Shown piece by piece: positions 16,781 to 25,331 of a stretch of DNA of 64,000 nt. A program made the translations under genes and the position numbers. Each line of letters opens with the position of its first letter. Positions within the stretch are counted from its first letter, which is position 1. The stretch is taken from positions 413,542 through 477,541 of the forward strand of contig NZ_WNXC01000003.1 of the NCBI RefSeq assembly GCF_014172405.1, written 5' to 3'. The notes under the pieces are model-generated. The model was given only the letters and a program-made list of their open reading frames with translations, did no database searches and was not told the DNA's origin. The stretch is from Pedobacter gandavensis. GTDB taxonomy: Bacteria; Bacteroidota; Bacteroidia; Sphingobacteriales; Sphingobacteriaceae.

Positions 16781-17833
16781 TTACCAAACTAGTGTGGTAC
16801 CATTTTCAGTGGGGTGGCCAGTACAAACCAGTACCCTTCCTGCTGCAATTTCATTGTCCATTAAAACTTCATTATAATCCATTCTTACTGAACCTTTGGT
16901 ACAATTGGCAGTACAAGTGCTACAAATGCCAGCATGACAGCTGTATGGCAGGTTGATTCCTGCTGCTAAAGCCGCGTCCAAAATGCTCTGGTGGTAAGGC
17001 ACCTTGATTTCCTTAATTTCTCCTTTAAAATGGAGGATCACGGAATAGGTATTGGTATCTTTTACTTTCTTTTCGGTGGTATCATCTTCATCAGCCTCAT
17101 CTTCAGGAAGTACAAAAGTTTCTTTCTTAATTTGCGTTTGATGGAAGCCCATGTTCAACAAGGTAATCCTACAGACATCCATATAGTCTACCGGGCCACA
17201 TGTATATAATAAGGTATCCTCTTTTTTAAATTCCTGATTTTCCGCTACGATTCTTTCGATCAGTTGTCCGTTTAAGCGGGCCATCATCAGGTTCTTCGCC
17301 GTACTAAACAAATAGCTAATTTTTAGCCGATCCGGATATTTAAGCTGCCATTCCTGAAGTGCTTCATAGAACAAGCTGGCTTCGGCCGACCTATTGCTAT
17401 ATGCTAAAATGACTTTGGTATGTTTTTCACGGATCAATGCCGTCTTCAATATCGAGAATAAGGGCGTGATGCCTACACCTGCGGCGAATAAAAACACGGT
17501 TCTTTTGATTTCTTCCTGCGGCAGATAACTGAATTGTCCATTTGGTTCCAATGCAGTAAGCACATCTCCAATCGCTGTTTTATGGTGTAAAAGCCTGGAG
17601 ATTTCGCCATTTTCCACTCTTTTGATCGCAATAGTCAGTGGTTCTTCCAGATCTGGAGCACTGCAAAGGGAATATGACCTTCTCAATTCTTTTCCATTCA
17701 CCTCAAATACAAGCGTTAAGAATTGTCCGGCCAAATAGTTTGGCTTTGGGGCATCTATTGGCTCAAAACTGATGAGGAGTGTTTCACCCGGACCATAGGT
17801 CATTCCGGTAATGCGCAATTTTAACAGTTTCAT
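16781..17833 (-). CDS. Ferredoxin-NADP reductase-type oxidoreductase with C-terminal 2Fe-2S domain (PaaE-like)
   Basis: 350 residues. The FAD domain carries LRRSYSLCSAP (about residues 50-60), the NAD(P) domain has FLFAAGVGITPLFSILKTA (115-135) and LLYTCGPVDYMDVC (210-225). After an acidic linker (PEDEADEDDTTEKK) comes a plant-type 2Fe-2S ferredoxin domain with LPYSCHAGICSTCTANC and a distal VCTGHP cysteine. This order equals PaaE/HmpX-like reductases that feed electrons to oxygenases or hydroxylases. Its partner is not next to it; the neighbouring genes are unrelated. Monocistronic by spacing. Confidence 0.9.
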   Translation of the reverse strand: MKLLKLRITGMTYGPGETLLISFEPIDAPKPNYLAGQFLTLVFEVNGKELRRSYSLCSAPDLEEPLTIAIKRVENGEISRLLHHKTAIGDVLTALEPNGQFSYLPQEEIKRTVFLFAAGVGITPLFSILKTALIREKHTKVILAYSNRSAEASLFYEALQEWQLKYPDRLKISYLFSTAKNLMMARLNGQLIERIVAENQEFKKEDTLLYTCGPVDYMDVCRITLLNMGFHQTQIKKETFVLPEDEADEDDTTEKKVKDTNTYSVILHFKGEIKEIKVPYHQSILDAALAAGINLPYSCHAGICSTCTANCTKGSVRMDYNEVLMDNEIAAGRVLVCTGHPTENGTTLVW

Positions 17834-17863
17834 AGTCGGGTAAAATAGTGATTTTCTGAGAAA

Positions 17864-17893
17864 ACAAAAAGCCGGAATAAATTCCGGCTCCCC
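17864..17893 (-). terminator. Intrinsic terminator of the lytic transglycosylase gene
   Basis: AGCCGGAA and TTCCGGCT pair perfectly across a 4-nt loop; on the minus strand five T follow. Located 27 bp past the stop at 17920 and upstream of the reductase start. Confidence 0.85.
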
Positions 17894-17919
17894 CCATTGT
17901 CTGTCTTAATATTTTATGC

Positions 17920-18729
17920 TTATTCTTTGTTTTCCGCTTTATCAGCTTCGCTGGCGGCCTTTTCAGCATTGTAAGCTAAAAACGCTCTTGACGCTTTATA
18001 ACCATACTGATCCGGATATTCCATGATCTGTTTCATGGAAATCAATTTGTAAACGTAACTAGCGGTTTCGCTGTTCAGTTTCATCTTGAAATAATTGTCT
18101 TGTTTTTGCCTGTTAATCTGCTTTCTCATGTGGTTATCACCAACATTATAAGCCGCTGCAACTAATGCCCAATTGTCAAAAATTCCGTAGAGTTCTTTGA
18201 TGTATTTGGCGGCAGCGATTGTGGACTTGCGCAAATTGTTTCGCTCGTCTACTTTCGAATTAACTTTCAAACCATAACCGCGTGCAGTTGCCGGCATGAA
18301 CTGCCAGAATCCTGCTGCTCCTTTTGGAGAAACGCCCGACTTTAATCCTGATTCCACTAAAGGCATATACTTAAAGTCGTCAGGAATGCCGTAGGCGGCA
18401 AGTATTGGTTCTATTACAGGAAACCATTCAGCTGCTTTATTGTGCAAACGGTTGGTTTGTAGATTACTGTAACTAAATTTAGCAAGGGCCTTTTCCATTT
18501 TCCGCTCCACAATCGCATCCCCTAATGGTAGTCCTTCCTCTGCAAATTTTAGATCAGCCATTGTTTGAGCTGGCTCCTCGATCTCTGATACTAGTGTATC
18601 GTTATTTTTTGTTATTTTATCTTCTTTTAAAAGACTTTTTGCTGCTTGGGGCATGTTGTAAGCAAACACTTTTGCCATTACTAGTAATGTAATAATTACC
18701 GTTAATGTTATTATGTGTTTCTTTATCAT
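17920..18729 (-). CDS. Lytic transglycosylase, SLT domain
   Basis: 269 residues from ATG 18729. A signal sequence or anchor (IITLTVIITLLVMAKVFA) is followed by a linker and then an SLT domain: MPLVESGLKSGVSPKGAAGF with the catalytic Glu in VES, WQFMPATARGYGL, ERNNLRKSTIAAAKYIKEL, and AAAYNVGDNHM. It cleaves peptidoglycan with 1,6-anhydro product, like MltD without LysM repeats. The longer frame up to 18861 is rejected because the promoter box at 18775-18768 lies inside it. A strong Shine-Dalgarno AAGGAGGA precedes the ATG by 4 nt, unusual here. The C-terminus is Ala/Lys/Glu-rich. Confidence 0.9.
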   Translation of the reverse strand: MIKKHIITLTVIITLLVMAKVFAYNMPQAAKSLLKEDKITKNNDTLVSEIEEPAQTMADLKFAEEGLPLGDAIVERKMEKALAKFSYSNLQTNRLHNKAAEWFPVIEPILAAYGIPDDFKYMPLVESGLKSGVSPKGAAGFWQFMPATARGYGLKVNSKVDERNNLRKSTIAAAKYIKELYGIFDNWALVAAAYNVGDNHMRKQINRQKQDNYFKMKLNSETASYVYKLISMKQIMEYPDQYGYKASRAFLAYNAEKAASEADKAENKE

Positions 18730-18767
18730 TTTCCTCCTTTTTTTGGTTAACAATTTTAAAACGTTTG

Positions 18768-18798
18768 CAAAGATACCGTATATTATCTTAACTATCAA
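18768..18798 (-). promoter_or_regulatory. Promoter of the lytic transglycosylase gene
   Basis: Minus strand TTG (18798-18796), 20 nt, then TATCTTTG (18775-18768). The box is 38 nt before ATG 18729; between them is the Shine-Dalgarno AAGGAGGA at about 18741-18734. Confidence 0.65.
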
Positions 18799-18908
18799 GC
18801 TTTTACAAAAACTGTCTCCAAAATCCACGTTTAAACACCCATAGACCGCGATTTTTTCCAACTCTTACAACTTCGCAAAATAGTAGCGATAAATTGCTCG
18901 ATTTTTAC

Positions 18909-18936
18909 TAAATTTGCACCCGCATAAATTATGCGG
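18909..18936 (+). promoter_or_regulatory. -7 box TAAATTTG and a 17-bp palindrome in the leader of the pseudouridine synthase gene
   Basis: TAAATTTG at 18909-18916; immediately after it, CCGCATAA-A-TTATGCGG (18920-18936) is a perfect palindrome located at the predicted transcript start. It could form a 5' hairpin protecting the mRNA, or be an operator. Confidence 0.5.
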
Positions 18937-18950
18937 AATAATAGCGTATC

Positions 18951-20501
18951 ATGATGAAAGACAACAACAGGAACAGTCGGGATGACAAGTCCAAACCGGG
19001 AAACAGAAGTTCAACAGGCCAAAATCGTAGTGGAGGAGATTCCTCTTACAGAGATAAAGGCAAGTTTGACGACAAAGAGGGGAAAGATAAAAAATTTGGT
19101 GGCCCGAGAGATTTTAACCCAAGAGAAGGTGGATCGAGAGATTACAAACCTCGTGAAGGCGGATCTAGAGATTTCAAACCACGCGAAGGCGGTTCAAGAG
19201 ATTTCAAACCACGTGAAGGTGGTTCAAGAGATTTCAAACCACGTGAAGGTGGTTCAAGAGATTTCAAACCACGTGAAGGTGGTTCAAGAGATTTCAAACC
19301 ACGTGAAGGTGGATCAAGAGATTTCAAACCACGTGAAGGTGGTTCAAGAGATTTCAAACCACGTGAAGGTGGTTCAAGAGATTTCAAACCACGTGAAGGC
19401 GGTTCAAGAGATTTCAAACCACGTGAAGGTGGTTCAAGAGATTTCAAACCACGTGAAGGCGGTTCAAGAGATTTCAAACCACGTGATGCTGGTTCAAGAG
19501 ATTTCAATTCTAGACCTCATAGTGCAGGAAGCTCAAGGGATGTACCTCCTTCTGACAAAACACGTAGTTATATAAAGAAAGACCATTTCGGAAAAGGGGA
19601 TCAACCTTTCAGGAAATTTGATGATAATAAAGGTGGTGCTTCAAGAAGTACTGACAGCAGACCTTTTAGAAAAAGAGAAGACGAAGGTGGTTCAAGAGAT
19701 TTCAAACCTCGTGATTCACGCCCTGACCGCACAGAAGGTAACACGACTATGCGTAGCAGAAAAGCACCTATCGTTAAAGATGACGGCTTAATTCGTTTGA
19801 ACCGTTACATCGCCAATTCAGGCATTTGCTCCCGTCGTAAAGCGGATGAGCTTATTGCTGCTGGTGTAGTATCTGTGAATGGCGAAGCAATTTCTGAACT
19901 AGGTCACAAAATTGACCCGGCGAAAGATGAAATCCGTTATAACGGTGAATTGCTAAAACGCGAAAAGAAAATTTACGTGTTATTAAACAAGCCTAAAGAT
20001 TACATTACGACTACTGATGATCCTCAGGAACGCCGTACCGTAATGCAATTGGTAGAAAAAGCAAGCAGAGAACGTATTTATCCGGTAGGAAGATTAGACC
20101 GTAACACTACAGGTTTATTATTGATGACCAATGATGGCGATCTTGCTGATAAATTATCTCACCCAAGAAATGGCATCACTAAAATCTACCATGTAGAATT
20201 AAGTAAGGCTTTAAGTCAAGGTGATTTTAACAAAATTCAGTTCGGTTTAGAATTGGAAGATGGTTTGATCAAACCTGACAACATTTCTTATGTTGCTGGT
20301 GGTAGTAAAAAAGAGATCGGTATTCAGATCCACAGTGGTAAAAATAGAATCGTAAGAAGAATATTTGAACACTTAGGTTATGATGTCGTGAAACTTGACC
20401 GTGTAGTTTACGGTAACTTGACTAAAAAAGACCTTCCACGTGGAAGATGGAGATATTTAGAAGAGCATGAATTGATTCAGATCAAACATCTGATCAAGTA
20501 A
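18951..20501 (+). CDS. Pseudouridine synthase (RsuA/RluB family) with repeat-rich N-terminal extension
   Basis: 516 residues. The C-terminal half is a standard enzyme: S4 domain at about 280-330 (IRLNRYIANSGICSRRKADELI), then the catalytic core with YPVGRLDRNTTGLLLMTND (catalytic Asp in GRLD) and SGKNRIVRRIFEHLGY. It isomerises a uridine in rRNA; RluB (23S 2605) is the likeliest match. The first 280 residues are charged and disordered and include 13 copies of a 10-residue unit RDFKPREGGS (53-182), resembling RGG-type RNA-binding tails. ATG 18951 and 18954 are both possible. Ends at a strong terminator. Confidence 0.92.
   Translation: MMKDNNRNSRDDKSKPGNRSSTGQNRSGGDSSYRDKGKFDDKEGKDKKFGGPRDFNPREGGSRDYKPREGGSRDFKPREGGSRDFKPREGGSRDFKPREGGSRDFKPREGGSRDFKPREGGSRDFKPREGGSRDFKPREGGSRDFKPREGGSRDFKPREGGSRDFKPREGGSRDFKPRDAGSRDFNSRPHSAGSSRDVPPSDKTRSYIKKDHFGKGDQPFRKFDDNKGGASRSTDSRPFRKREDEGGSRDFKPRDSRPDRTEGNTTMRSRKAPIVKDDGLIRLNRYIANSGICSRRKADELIAAGVVSVNGEAISELGHKIDPAKDEIRYNGELLKREKKIYVLLNKPKDYITTTDDPQERRTVMQLVEKASRERIYPVGRLDRNTTGLLLMTNDGDLADKLSHPRNGITKIYHVELSKALSQGDFNKIQFGLELEDGLIKPDNISYVAGGSKKEIGIQIHSGKNRIVRRIFEHLGYDVVKLDRVVYGNLTKKDLPRGRWRYLEEHELIQIKHLIK
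19107..19496 (+). repeat. 13 tandem copies of a 30-bp coding repeat
   Basis: Units of 30 bp encode RDFKPREGGS; the first two read RDFNPREGGS and RDYKPREGGS and the last reads RDFKPRDAGS. Copies 4-12 differ from one another at few, mostly third-position, bases, which points to recent expansion. Because 30 is a multiple of 3, the array is also open in one other sense frame and one antisense frame. Confidence 0.97.
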
Positions 20502-20531
20502 TCTTTTAAATAAGATCCAATAAAATATCAT

Positions 20532-20576
20532 TAGCCTGTTCTTTACAAATTGTAAGGAACAGGCTTTTGTTTTTTT
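20532..20576 (+). terminator. Intrinsic terminator of the pseudouridine synthase gene
   Basis: AGCCTGTTCTTTACA pairs with TGTAAGGAACAGGCT (one G-T pair) around a 3-nt loop and is followed by a T-rich tract. Confidence 0.9.
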
Positions 20577-20603
20577 AAGATTATTTTAAATAAATTAGCC
20601 CTC

Positions 20604-21716
20604 ATGAAGAAACTCTTATTTTTCCCGGTCATTATGTTAGCACTACAAAGCTGCGCACAGAAAAAAGATTATAATTTAATTGTAGGAACGTATACCAATA
20701 CAGGGAAAAGTGAGGGGATTTACGTGTATGACTTTGACACCAATACCGCTGCTTTTAAAGCGAAAAGCGTGACTAAAAACGTAGAGAACCCAAGTTTTTT
20801 GGCTTTAGGCGATGGGAATAAAACCATTTATGCAGTCAACGAAACCGGGGAAACCAGTGCAGCCAGTGCTTTTAATTTTGATCCTGTTTCCGGCAAGCTG
20901 ACTTTCCTGAACAAACAAGTCACCAATGGTGCAGATCCATGTTATATCATTGCCGATAAGAAAAATGTGATCACCGCAAATTATTCGGGTGGTAGCATCT
21001 CTGTTTTTGGCATTGAAAAGAATGGTTCCTTATCCGCCATTAAACAATTGGTAAAACATAGTGGAAAAAGCATAGATAAAGACCGTCAGGGAAGTTCACA
21101 TGTACACATGGCACAGTTTAGCCCAGACCATAAGTATGTGGTGGTAGATGACCTGGGTACAGATAAGATTTATTTATATAACTATAACCCGGACGGTGGC
21201 AATAAAGTACTCACGATTAAGGATAGCGTTGCTGTAACCCCTGGAGCTGGCCCCAGACACCTTATTTTCAGTAAGGACGCTAAATATGCCTACCTGATTC
21301 ATGAAATTGATGGAGGGATCACTGTATTCAGTTACAGCGATGGCAACCTGACTGAAATTCAGAAAACCAAAATCACAGAAGATGGGTTCAAAGGAGAGAA
21401 TGGCGCTGCCGATATTCACCTTTCTCCGGATGGTAAGTTTTTATATGCAAGCAATAGAGGTTCTGAAAATAAGATCACCATTTTTGCCATTGAAAAAGGT
21501 GGTTTATTGAGTATCAGAGGGTATGTCTCTACTTTAGGAAAAGGGCCGAGAAACTTTGCCATTGATCCTACAGGAAAACACCTTCTGGTTGCACATCAAT
21601 ACACCAACAACATCGTTATTTTTGAACGCAATATGGAAACAGGTGCCTTAACAGATACCGGTAAAAGAATTGAAGTGGGTGCTCCGGTATGTTTGATATT
21701 TGCAGCGGCTAAATAA
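20604..21716 (+). CDS. Lactonase family beta-propeller lipoprotein (6-phosphogluconolactonase-like)
   Basis: 370 residues. Signal peptide with lipobox LQSC (Cys16) followed by AQKKDYNLIVGTYT. The rest matches seven-bladed lactonases of the Pgl type: NPSFLALGDGNKTIYAVNE, GSSHVHMAQFSPDHKYV, GAGPRHLIFSKDAKYAYLI, IHLSPDGKFLYASNRG and GPRNFAIDPTGKHLLVAHQ. Cytoplasmic Pgl hydrolyses 6-phosphogluconolactone; this copy is predicted to be exported and anchored as a lipoprotein, so its substrate is more likely an extracytoplasmic lactone. Monocistronic between two strong terminators. Confidence 0.87.
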   Translation: MKKLLFFPVIMLALQSCAQKKDYNLIVGTYTNTGKSEGIYVYDFDTNTAAFKAKSVTKNVENPSFLALGDGNKTIYAVNETGETSAASAFNFDPVSGKLTFLNKQVTNGADPCYIIADKKNVITANYSGGSISVFGIEKNGSLSAIKQLVKHSGKSIDKDRQGSSHVHMAQFSPDHKYVVVDDLGTDKIYLYNYNPDGGNKVLTIKDSVAVTPGAGPRHLIFSKDAKYAYLIHEIDGGITVFSYSDGNLTEIQKTKITEDGFKGENGAADIHLSPDGKFLYASNRGSENKITIFAIEKGGLLSIRGYVSTLGKGPRNFAIDPTGKHLLVAHQYTNNIVIFERNMETGALTDTGKRIEVGAPVCLIFAAAK

Positions 21717-21754
21717 CACTTAGAAAGAACGCGCATTAACCAGTGTAATCTTAC

Positions 21755-21790
21755 AAAAAAAGGCCTTCGGAAAATCCGAAGGCCTTTTTT
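21755..21790. terminator. Bidirectional intrinsic terminator
   Basis: Perfect stem AAGGCCTTCGGA / TCCGAAGGCCTT with A-run on one side and T-run on the other, between the lactonase (+) and bshA (-) genes. Confidence 0.92.
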
Positions 21791-21860
21791 ATGGAATTAT
21801 ATTTAACCAATGAATTGGATATTGTTCATTTACTTATTGGCTTTAACTACTTGTTTCCAG

Positions 21861-23021
21861 CTAATTTAAGGTCGCATTAAGTGGGTTATTATGCTTAGCT
21901 TCTTCAATAATCTGGCTATAGTAATCCACATATATTGGCAGAATTTTCTTCAGGTCAAAATCTTGTGCCCGAATAAAGGCGTTTTCCTTGAACTGTTGTA
22001 ATACCTCATCATTTTCCAGAATCTGAATTCCTTTAGCCGCCATATCGTTTACATCGCCTACATTGCTCATAAACCCACAAAAGCCATCTACATTTAGTTC
22101 AGGGAGGCCACCAGCATTAGAGGTGATCGCTGGCACCTTACAGGCCATCGCTTCCAATGCTGCCAATCCAAAGCTCTCAGATTCTGAAGGCATCAGGAAC
22201 AAATCAGATACCGAAAGAATCTCTTCTATCGCATCTTGTTTCCCCAGGAAGCGAACATGCTCGCAAATGCCCAGGTCCCTGCACAATTGTTCACAATATA
22301 CGCGCTCAGGACCATCTCCTACCATCAATAATTTCGAAGGAATTGTTTTCTGAATCTTTTCAAATGTCAAGACTACATCTTGCGTACGCTTCACTTTTCT
22401 AAAATTGGACGTATGGATTAAGATACGCTCGTTATTTGGGGCGATTGCTTTTTTAAAGTGATCTTTTGGCTTTAAGCTAAAGCGTTTAAAATCTATAAAA
22501 TTCGGAATCACTTTGATCTCATTGGTGATGTCAAAATGAGCCTCGGTATCTTCCTTCAGATTCTGTGAAACCGTAGTTACCCCATCAGATTTATTAATGG
22601 AAAAAGTAACAACAGGTTTATAAGTAGGATCCTTTCCTACCAGTGTAATATCTGTTCCGTGCAGGGTGGTCACGAAAGGAATGTATATTCCATAAGTTTC
22701 CAGAATCTGCTTGGCCATAAATGCTGCTGAAGCATGAGGAATGGCATAATGAACATGGAGGATATCCAATTTCTCAAAACGAACTACGTCTACAAGTTTA
22801 CTGGCCAGCGCCGATTCATAAGGTGCATAGTCAAACAGGGGATAATCCCTTACAGAAACTTCATGATAGAATAAGTTGGCAGAGAAAAAGTCGAGGCGTG
22901 CAGGCTGACTATAAGTAATAAAATGTACCTGATGTCCTTCATCAGCGAGCGCTTTACCTAATTCAGTAGCAACTACGCCACTACCTCCAAAAGTTGGGTA
23001 ACAAACAATACCTATTTTCAT
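21861..23021 (-). CDS. bshA: N-acetyl-alpha-D-glucosaminyl L-malate synthase
   Basis: 386 residues, GT4 glycosyltransferase with the characteristic N-terminus MKIGIVCYPTFGGSGVVATE, then HFITYSQPARLDFF, LHVHYAIPHASAAFMAKQ and TLHGTDITLVGKDPTY. The C-terminal nucleotide-sugar site has MPSESESFGLAALEAMA and VPAITSNAGGLPE. It joins UDP-GlcNAc and L-malate in the first step of bacillithiol synthesis, in the cytoplasm. bshB and bshC are not in the window; ytxJ is. A terminator shared with the convergent lactonase gene lies about 70 bp downstream. Confidence 0.96.
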   Translation of the reverse strand: MKIGIVCYPTFGGSGVVATELGKALADEGHQVHFITYSQPARLDFFSANLFYHEVSVRDYPLFDYAPYESALASKLVDVVRFEKLDILHVHYAIPHASAAFMAKQILETYGIYIPFVTTLHGTDITLVGKDPTYKPVVTFSINKSDGVTTVSQNLKEDTEAHFDITNEIKVIPNFIDFKRFSLKPKDHFKKAIAPNNERILIHTSNFRKVKRTQDVVLTFEKIQKTIPSKLLMVGDGPERVYCEQLCRDLGICEHVRFLGKQDAIEEILSVSDLFLMPSESESFGLAALEAMACKVPAITSNAGGLPELNVDGFCGFMSNVGDVNDMAAKGIQILENDEVLQQFKENAFIRAQDFDLKKILPIYVDYYSQIIEEAKHNNPLNATLN

Positions 23022-23219
23022 TCTAGCGAATTTGTTTTTTTTGTGATATTCTTATCTCAAATACACAAGACCAAGCGCTGAGATCTAACACCAAATCAGC
23101 CACTTCATACTGTGTTGTAAAGACAACACCAATCCAGAAAAACGGTTTGATTTCTTTTGTTTTTACAAATGCAAAGAACAATACTTAAACTGAGCTTTGT
23201 GTTAAACAATTGCAATTAT

Positions 23220-23702
23220 TTAAGATTTCATCTGGTCTTTTATCACCAAATACATCTCGTTGGGACGTTGTGTGCCAATGAAGTATTCAAAACCATCACG
23301 ATCAGTGAGTACAACAGCATCTTTTCCAGAGGAATAGAAACGCACACTCCCTTTTCGGTGGAGGTTATAAACAGGGTTATTGAACAGGTAATTGCTATAC
23401 GTATCTTTTCTTACGCTTTTAATGGTATTCAGATCTATTTCCACTTTTCTGGCCGACCATAATCCATCTATCAGGATCTTCTTATCTTCAATAATTGTTT
23501 TATATTGAATCATAAAAAGCAAAATAATGGAAACGGCAATGATCCCGAAACCTACCACTAAAAATAAGTCCTGGGTATTGTCGCGGTCACGCTCATAAAC
23601 ATAAGCTGCAAAACAAAATGCTGCCATTACCAAACGAATACAGATTCGGATATAATCGCGGCCTATATATTGTTTCTCCAAAAAAGCGTATCGGTTCCCC
23701 AT
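23220..23702 (-). CDS. Membrane protein with two helices and a PH-like C-terminal domain, function unknown
   Basis: 160 residues. Two hydrophobic helices, about 20-36 (IRLVMAAFCFAAYV) and 45-64 (LFLVVGFGIIAVSIILLF), then a soluble strand-rich part: IEDKKILIDGLWSARKVEID, IKSVRKDTY, VRFYSSGKDAVVLTDRDGF, YFIGTQRPNEM. This resembles the bacterial PH-domain layout of small membrane proteins such as the YdbS/YcxD-like families, but I cannot assign a family with certainty. Lies alone between bshA and tilS, 57 bp downstream of tilS. A near-match TAACTTTA lies upstream. Confidence 0.7.
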   Translation of the reverse strand: MGNRYAFLEKQYIGRDYIRICIRLVMAAFCFAAYVYERDRDNTQDLFLVVGFGIIAVSIILLFMIQYKTIIEDKKILIDGLWSARKVEIDLNTIKSVRKDTYSNYLFNNPVYNLHRKGSVRFYSSGKDAVVLTDRDGFEYFIGTQRPNEMYLVIKDQMKS

Positions 23703-23759
23703 CTATATAATTTTCAATAAAGTTACTTGTTTTTTCCTTTGCATAGTAAAACAACTGGG

Positions 23760-25136
23760 TTAAGATTGTTTAGAATTTGTAATATATGGCGCTGAATAGG
23801 TCAATATAGTTATATTTTTTGTGGCAGCGCCTATCTTATACCGGTTATCCTGGCGCATTCCAGCAACCCAAATCACCTCCCCATTTCCATTCAGTAAGAT
23901 TGGCACCGCATCTTTTCTGGTGACTGGAATTTTTTCATCGATAAAAAAATCACTGAGCTTTTTATAATGCTTCATGCCGAATGGCTTGAAACGATCTCCG
24001 GGCTGTCTGCTTCTCAAAATCAAAGGATAAATCAATTGATCAGCATCTAAGTATGCCTTGTTTGGATCTCTTTCAATCTGATAATTTGTATCGAATTCTG
24101 CTTTACTTAACCGTTTACTACTGATGGATCCATGCGGCATTTCGATGGTCTCTTCTGTTGGATGCCAAAGCAAATGTTGTCCGCTTTCTTCTTTTTTCAG
24201 GGGACTAATGATCAGCTCCTCCCTGTTTAAAGTCAGCTGATGTGTCGTACTGAAAAATGAAATCCCACTTTGCTTATCCAAAGCTTGTATCAGATCTGCA
24301 ATCACCGCCTCAGAAAAATGGTAAGGTTTCAACAGCTCAAACATGAGTAGTTTCTGAGGATTCAGACTTTTCACCTTTTCAATTGATAAGTATAGGCCAT
24401 CATGTTCCGTTCTAAACATGGCACTGCGCAGCTCCGCTACCACTTGCTGTAGCACCTGTTCGGTATCTGCGAAGCGCTGAATATTCTGCTGAAAAGTAAG
24501 TTCTAAACTTGCATTGATTTCCTTTAATGGAGGAATCACCTTGAGCCGGATTTTATTCCGCGCATAATTGGCACTCAGGTTAGAGCTGTCTTCCACATAA
24601 TCAATCTTTTCTTTCTCCACCAGAGCATTGATTTCTACCCGAGTTAAAAACAACAAAGGCCTGATCAGTTTACCTCTTTTCGGTAAGATGCCATGCAAAC
24701 CTGCAATGCCAGTTCCGCGGGTCAGATTTAGCAATACCGTTTCTATCGCATCATCCTGATGTTGTGCCAGTGCGATATAAGCGTAACCTTCCGCCGTACT
24801 TAACTCCTCAAACCATTGGTAACGCAAATCTCTAGCCGCCATCTGGATCGAGATTTTATGACTACTGGCGTAGGCTTTGGTCTCAAAATGTTTCACATAA
24901 ACCGGCACTTCCAGTGTCGCTGCCAACATTTTCACGAAATGTTCATCGCGGACAGACTCCTCTCCTCTTAGATTAAAGTTGCAATGTGCGATTCCGAACT
25001 GATAACCGGCCAATTTAAACAAGTGGGCCATTAAAACAGAATCCCTTCCTCCACTAACCGCCAGAAGGATCTGATCATCGGTAGAGAATAGAGTATTTTG
25101 TTGGATATAAGCTTTAAAATTATGAAGAGGTAGCAT
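23760..25136 (-). CDS. tilS: tRNA(Ile)-lysidine synthase
   Basis: 458 residues. ATP-dependent enzyme that converts C34 of tRNA-Ile(CAU) to lysidine, an essential decoding step. The PP-loop AVSGGRDSVLMAHLF is at residues 26-40, HCNFNLRGEES near 55, and HQDDAIETVLLNLTRGTG near 125. The C-terminal half carries the TilS substrate-binding region with RQPGDRFKPFGMKHYKK. Start is fixed by MLPLHNFK just ahead of the conserved part, and the -7 box ends 4 nt before it. Monocistronic, divergent from the OstA-like gene. Confidence 0.96.
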   Translation of the reverse strand: MLPLHNFKAYIQQNTLFSTDDQILLAVSGGRDSVLMAHLFKLAGYQFGIAHCNFNLRGEESVRDEHFVKMLAATLEVPVYVKHFETKAYASSHKISIQMAARDLRYQWFEELSTAEGYAYIALAQHQDDAIETVLLNLTRGTGIAGLHGILPKRGKLIRPLLFLTRVEINALVEKEKIDYVEDSSNLSANYARNKIRLKVIPPLKEINASLELTFQQNIQRFADTEQVLQQVVAELRSAMFRTEHDGLYLSIEKVKSLNPQKLLMFELLKPYHFSEAVIADLIQALDKQSGISFFSTTHQLTLNREELIISPLKKEESGQHLLWHPTEETIEMPHGSISSKRLSKAEFDTNYQIERDPNKAYLDADQLIYPLILRSRQPGDRFKPFGMKHYKKLSDFFIDEKIPVTRKDAVPILLNGNGEVIWVAGMRQDNRYKIGAATKNITILTYSAPYITNSKQS

Positions 25137-25140
25137 CTTT

Positions 25141-25148
25141 CAAAAATA
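25141..25148 (-). promoter_or_regulatory. -7 box TATTTTTG, 4 nt before the tilS ATG
   Basis: Leaderless-type spacing; no good -33 TTG seen at the expected distance. Confidence 0.55.
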
Positions 25149-25319
25149 GCATTTACTAATGGATTTTAATTTTAGCCGCATAGTAAAATTTGTATTTTGT
25201 ACGTTTAGACTATAGGTTCTCCGCAAGGCTAAGTCGATATTTTACCGGATCATGGAAAGAAACCTCAAAATAGCCCAACTGAACGACATTTATTTTGATG
25301 AAAATGGTAAGCAAAAAAC

Positions 25320-25327
25320 TAACTTTG
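25320..25327 (+). promoter_or_regulatory. -7 box TAACTTTG, 4 nt before the GTG start of the OstA-like gene
   Basis: The box holds an in-frame TAA, so the GTG at 25332 is the first possible start. A TTG at 25295-25297 lies 22 nt upstream of the box. Confidence 0.6.
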
Positions 25328-25331
25328 TAAC

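Noticed and set aside
19107..19496. Regular 30-bp repeats as a possible CRISPR array
   Set aside because: The units are directly adjacent with no unique spacers, and they are in frame within a gene.
19142..19507. 121-codon antisense frame of LKSLEPPSRG repeats
   Set aside because: Antisense reading of the same 30-bp array; no start signal or family.
18982..19575. 197-codon frame overlapping the pseudouridine synthase, rich in EISNHVK repeats
   Set aside because: It is the +1 frame of the 30-bp array, open only because the repeat length is a multiple of three.
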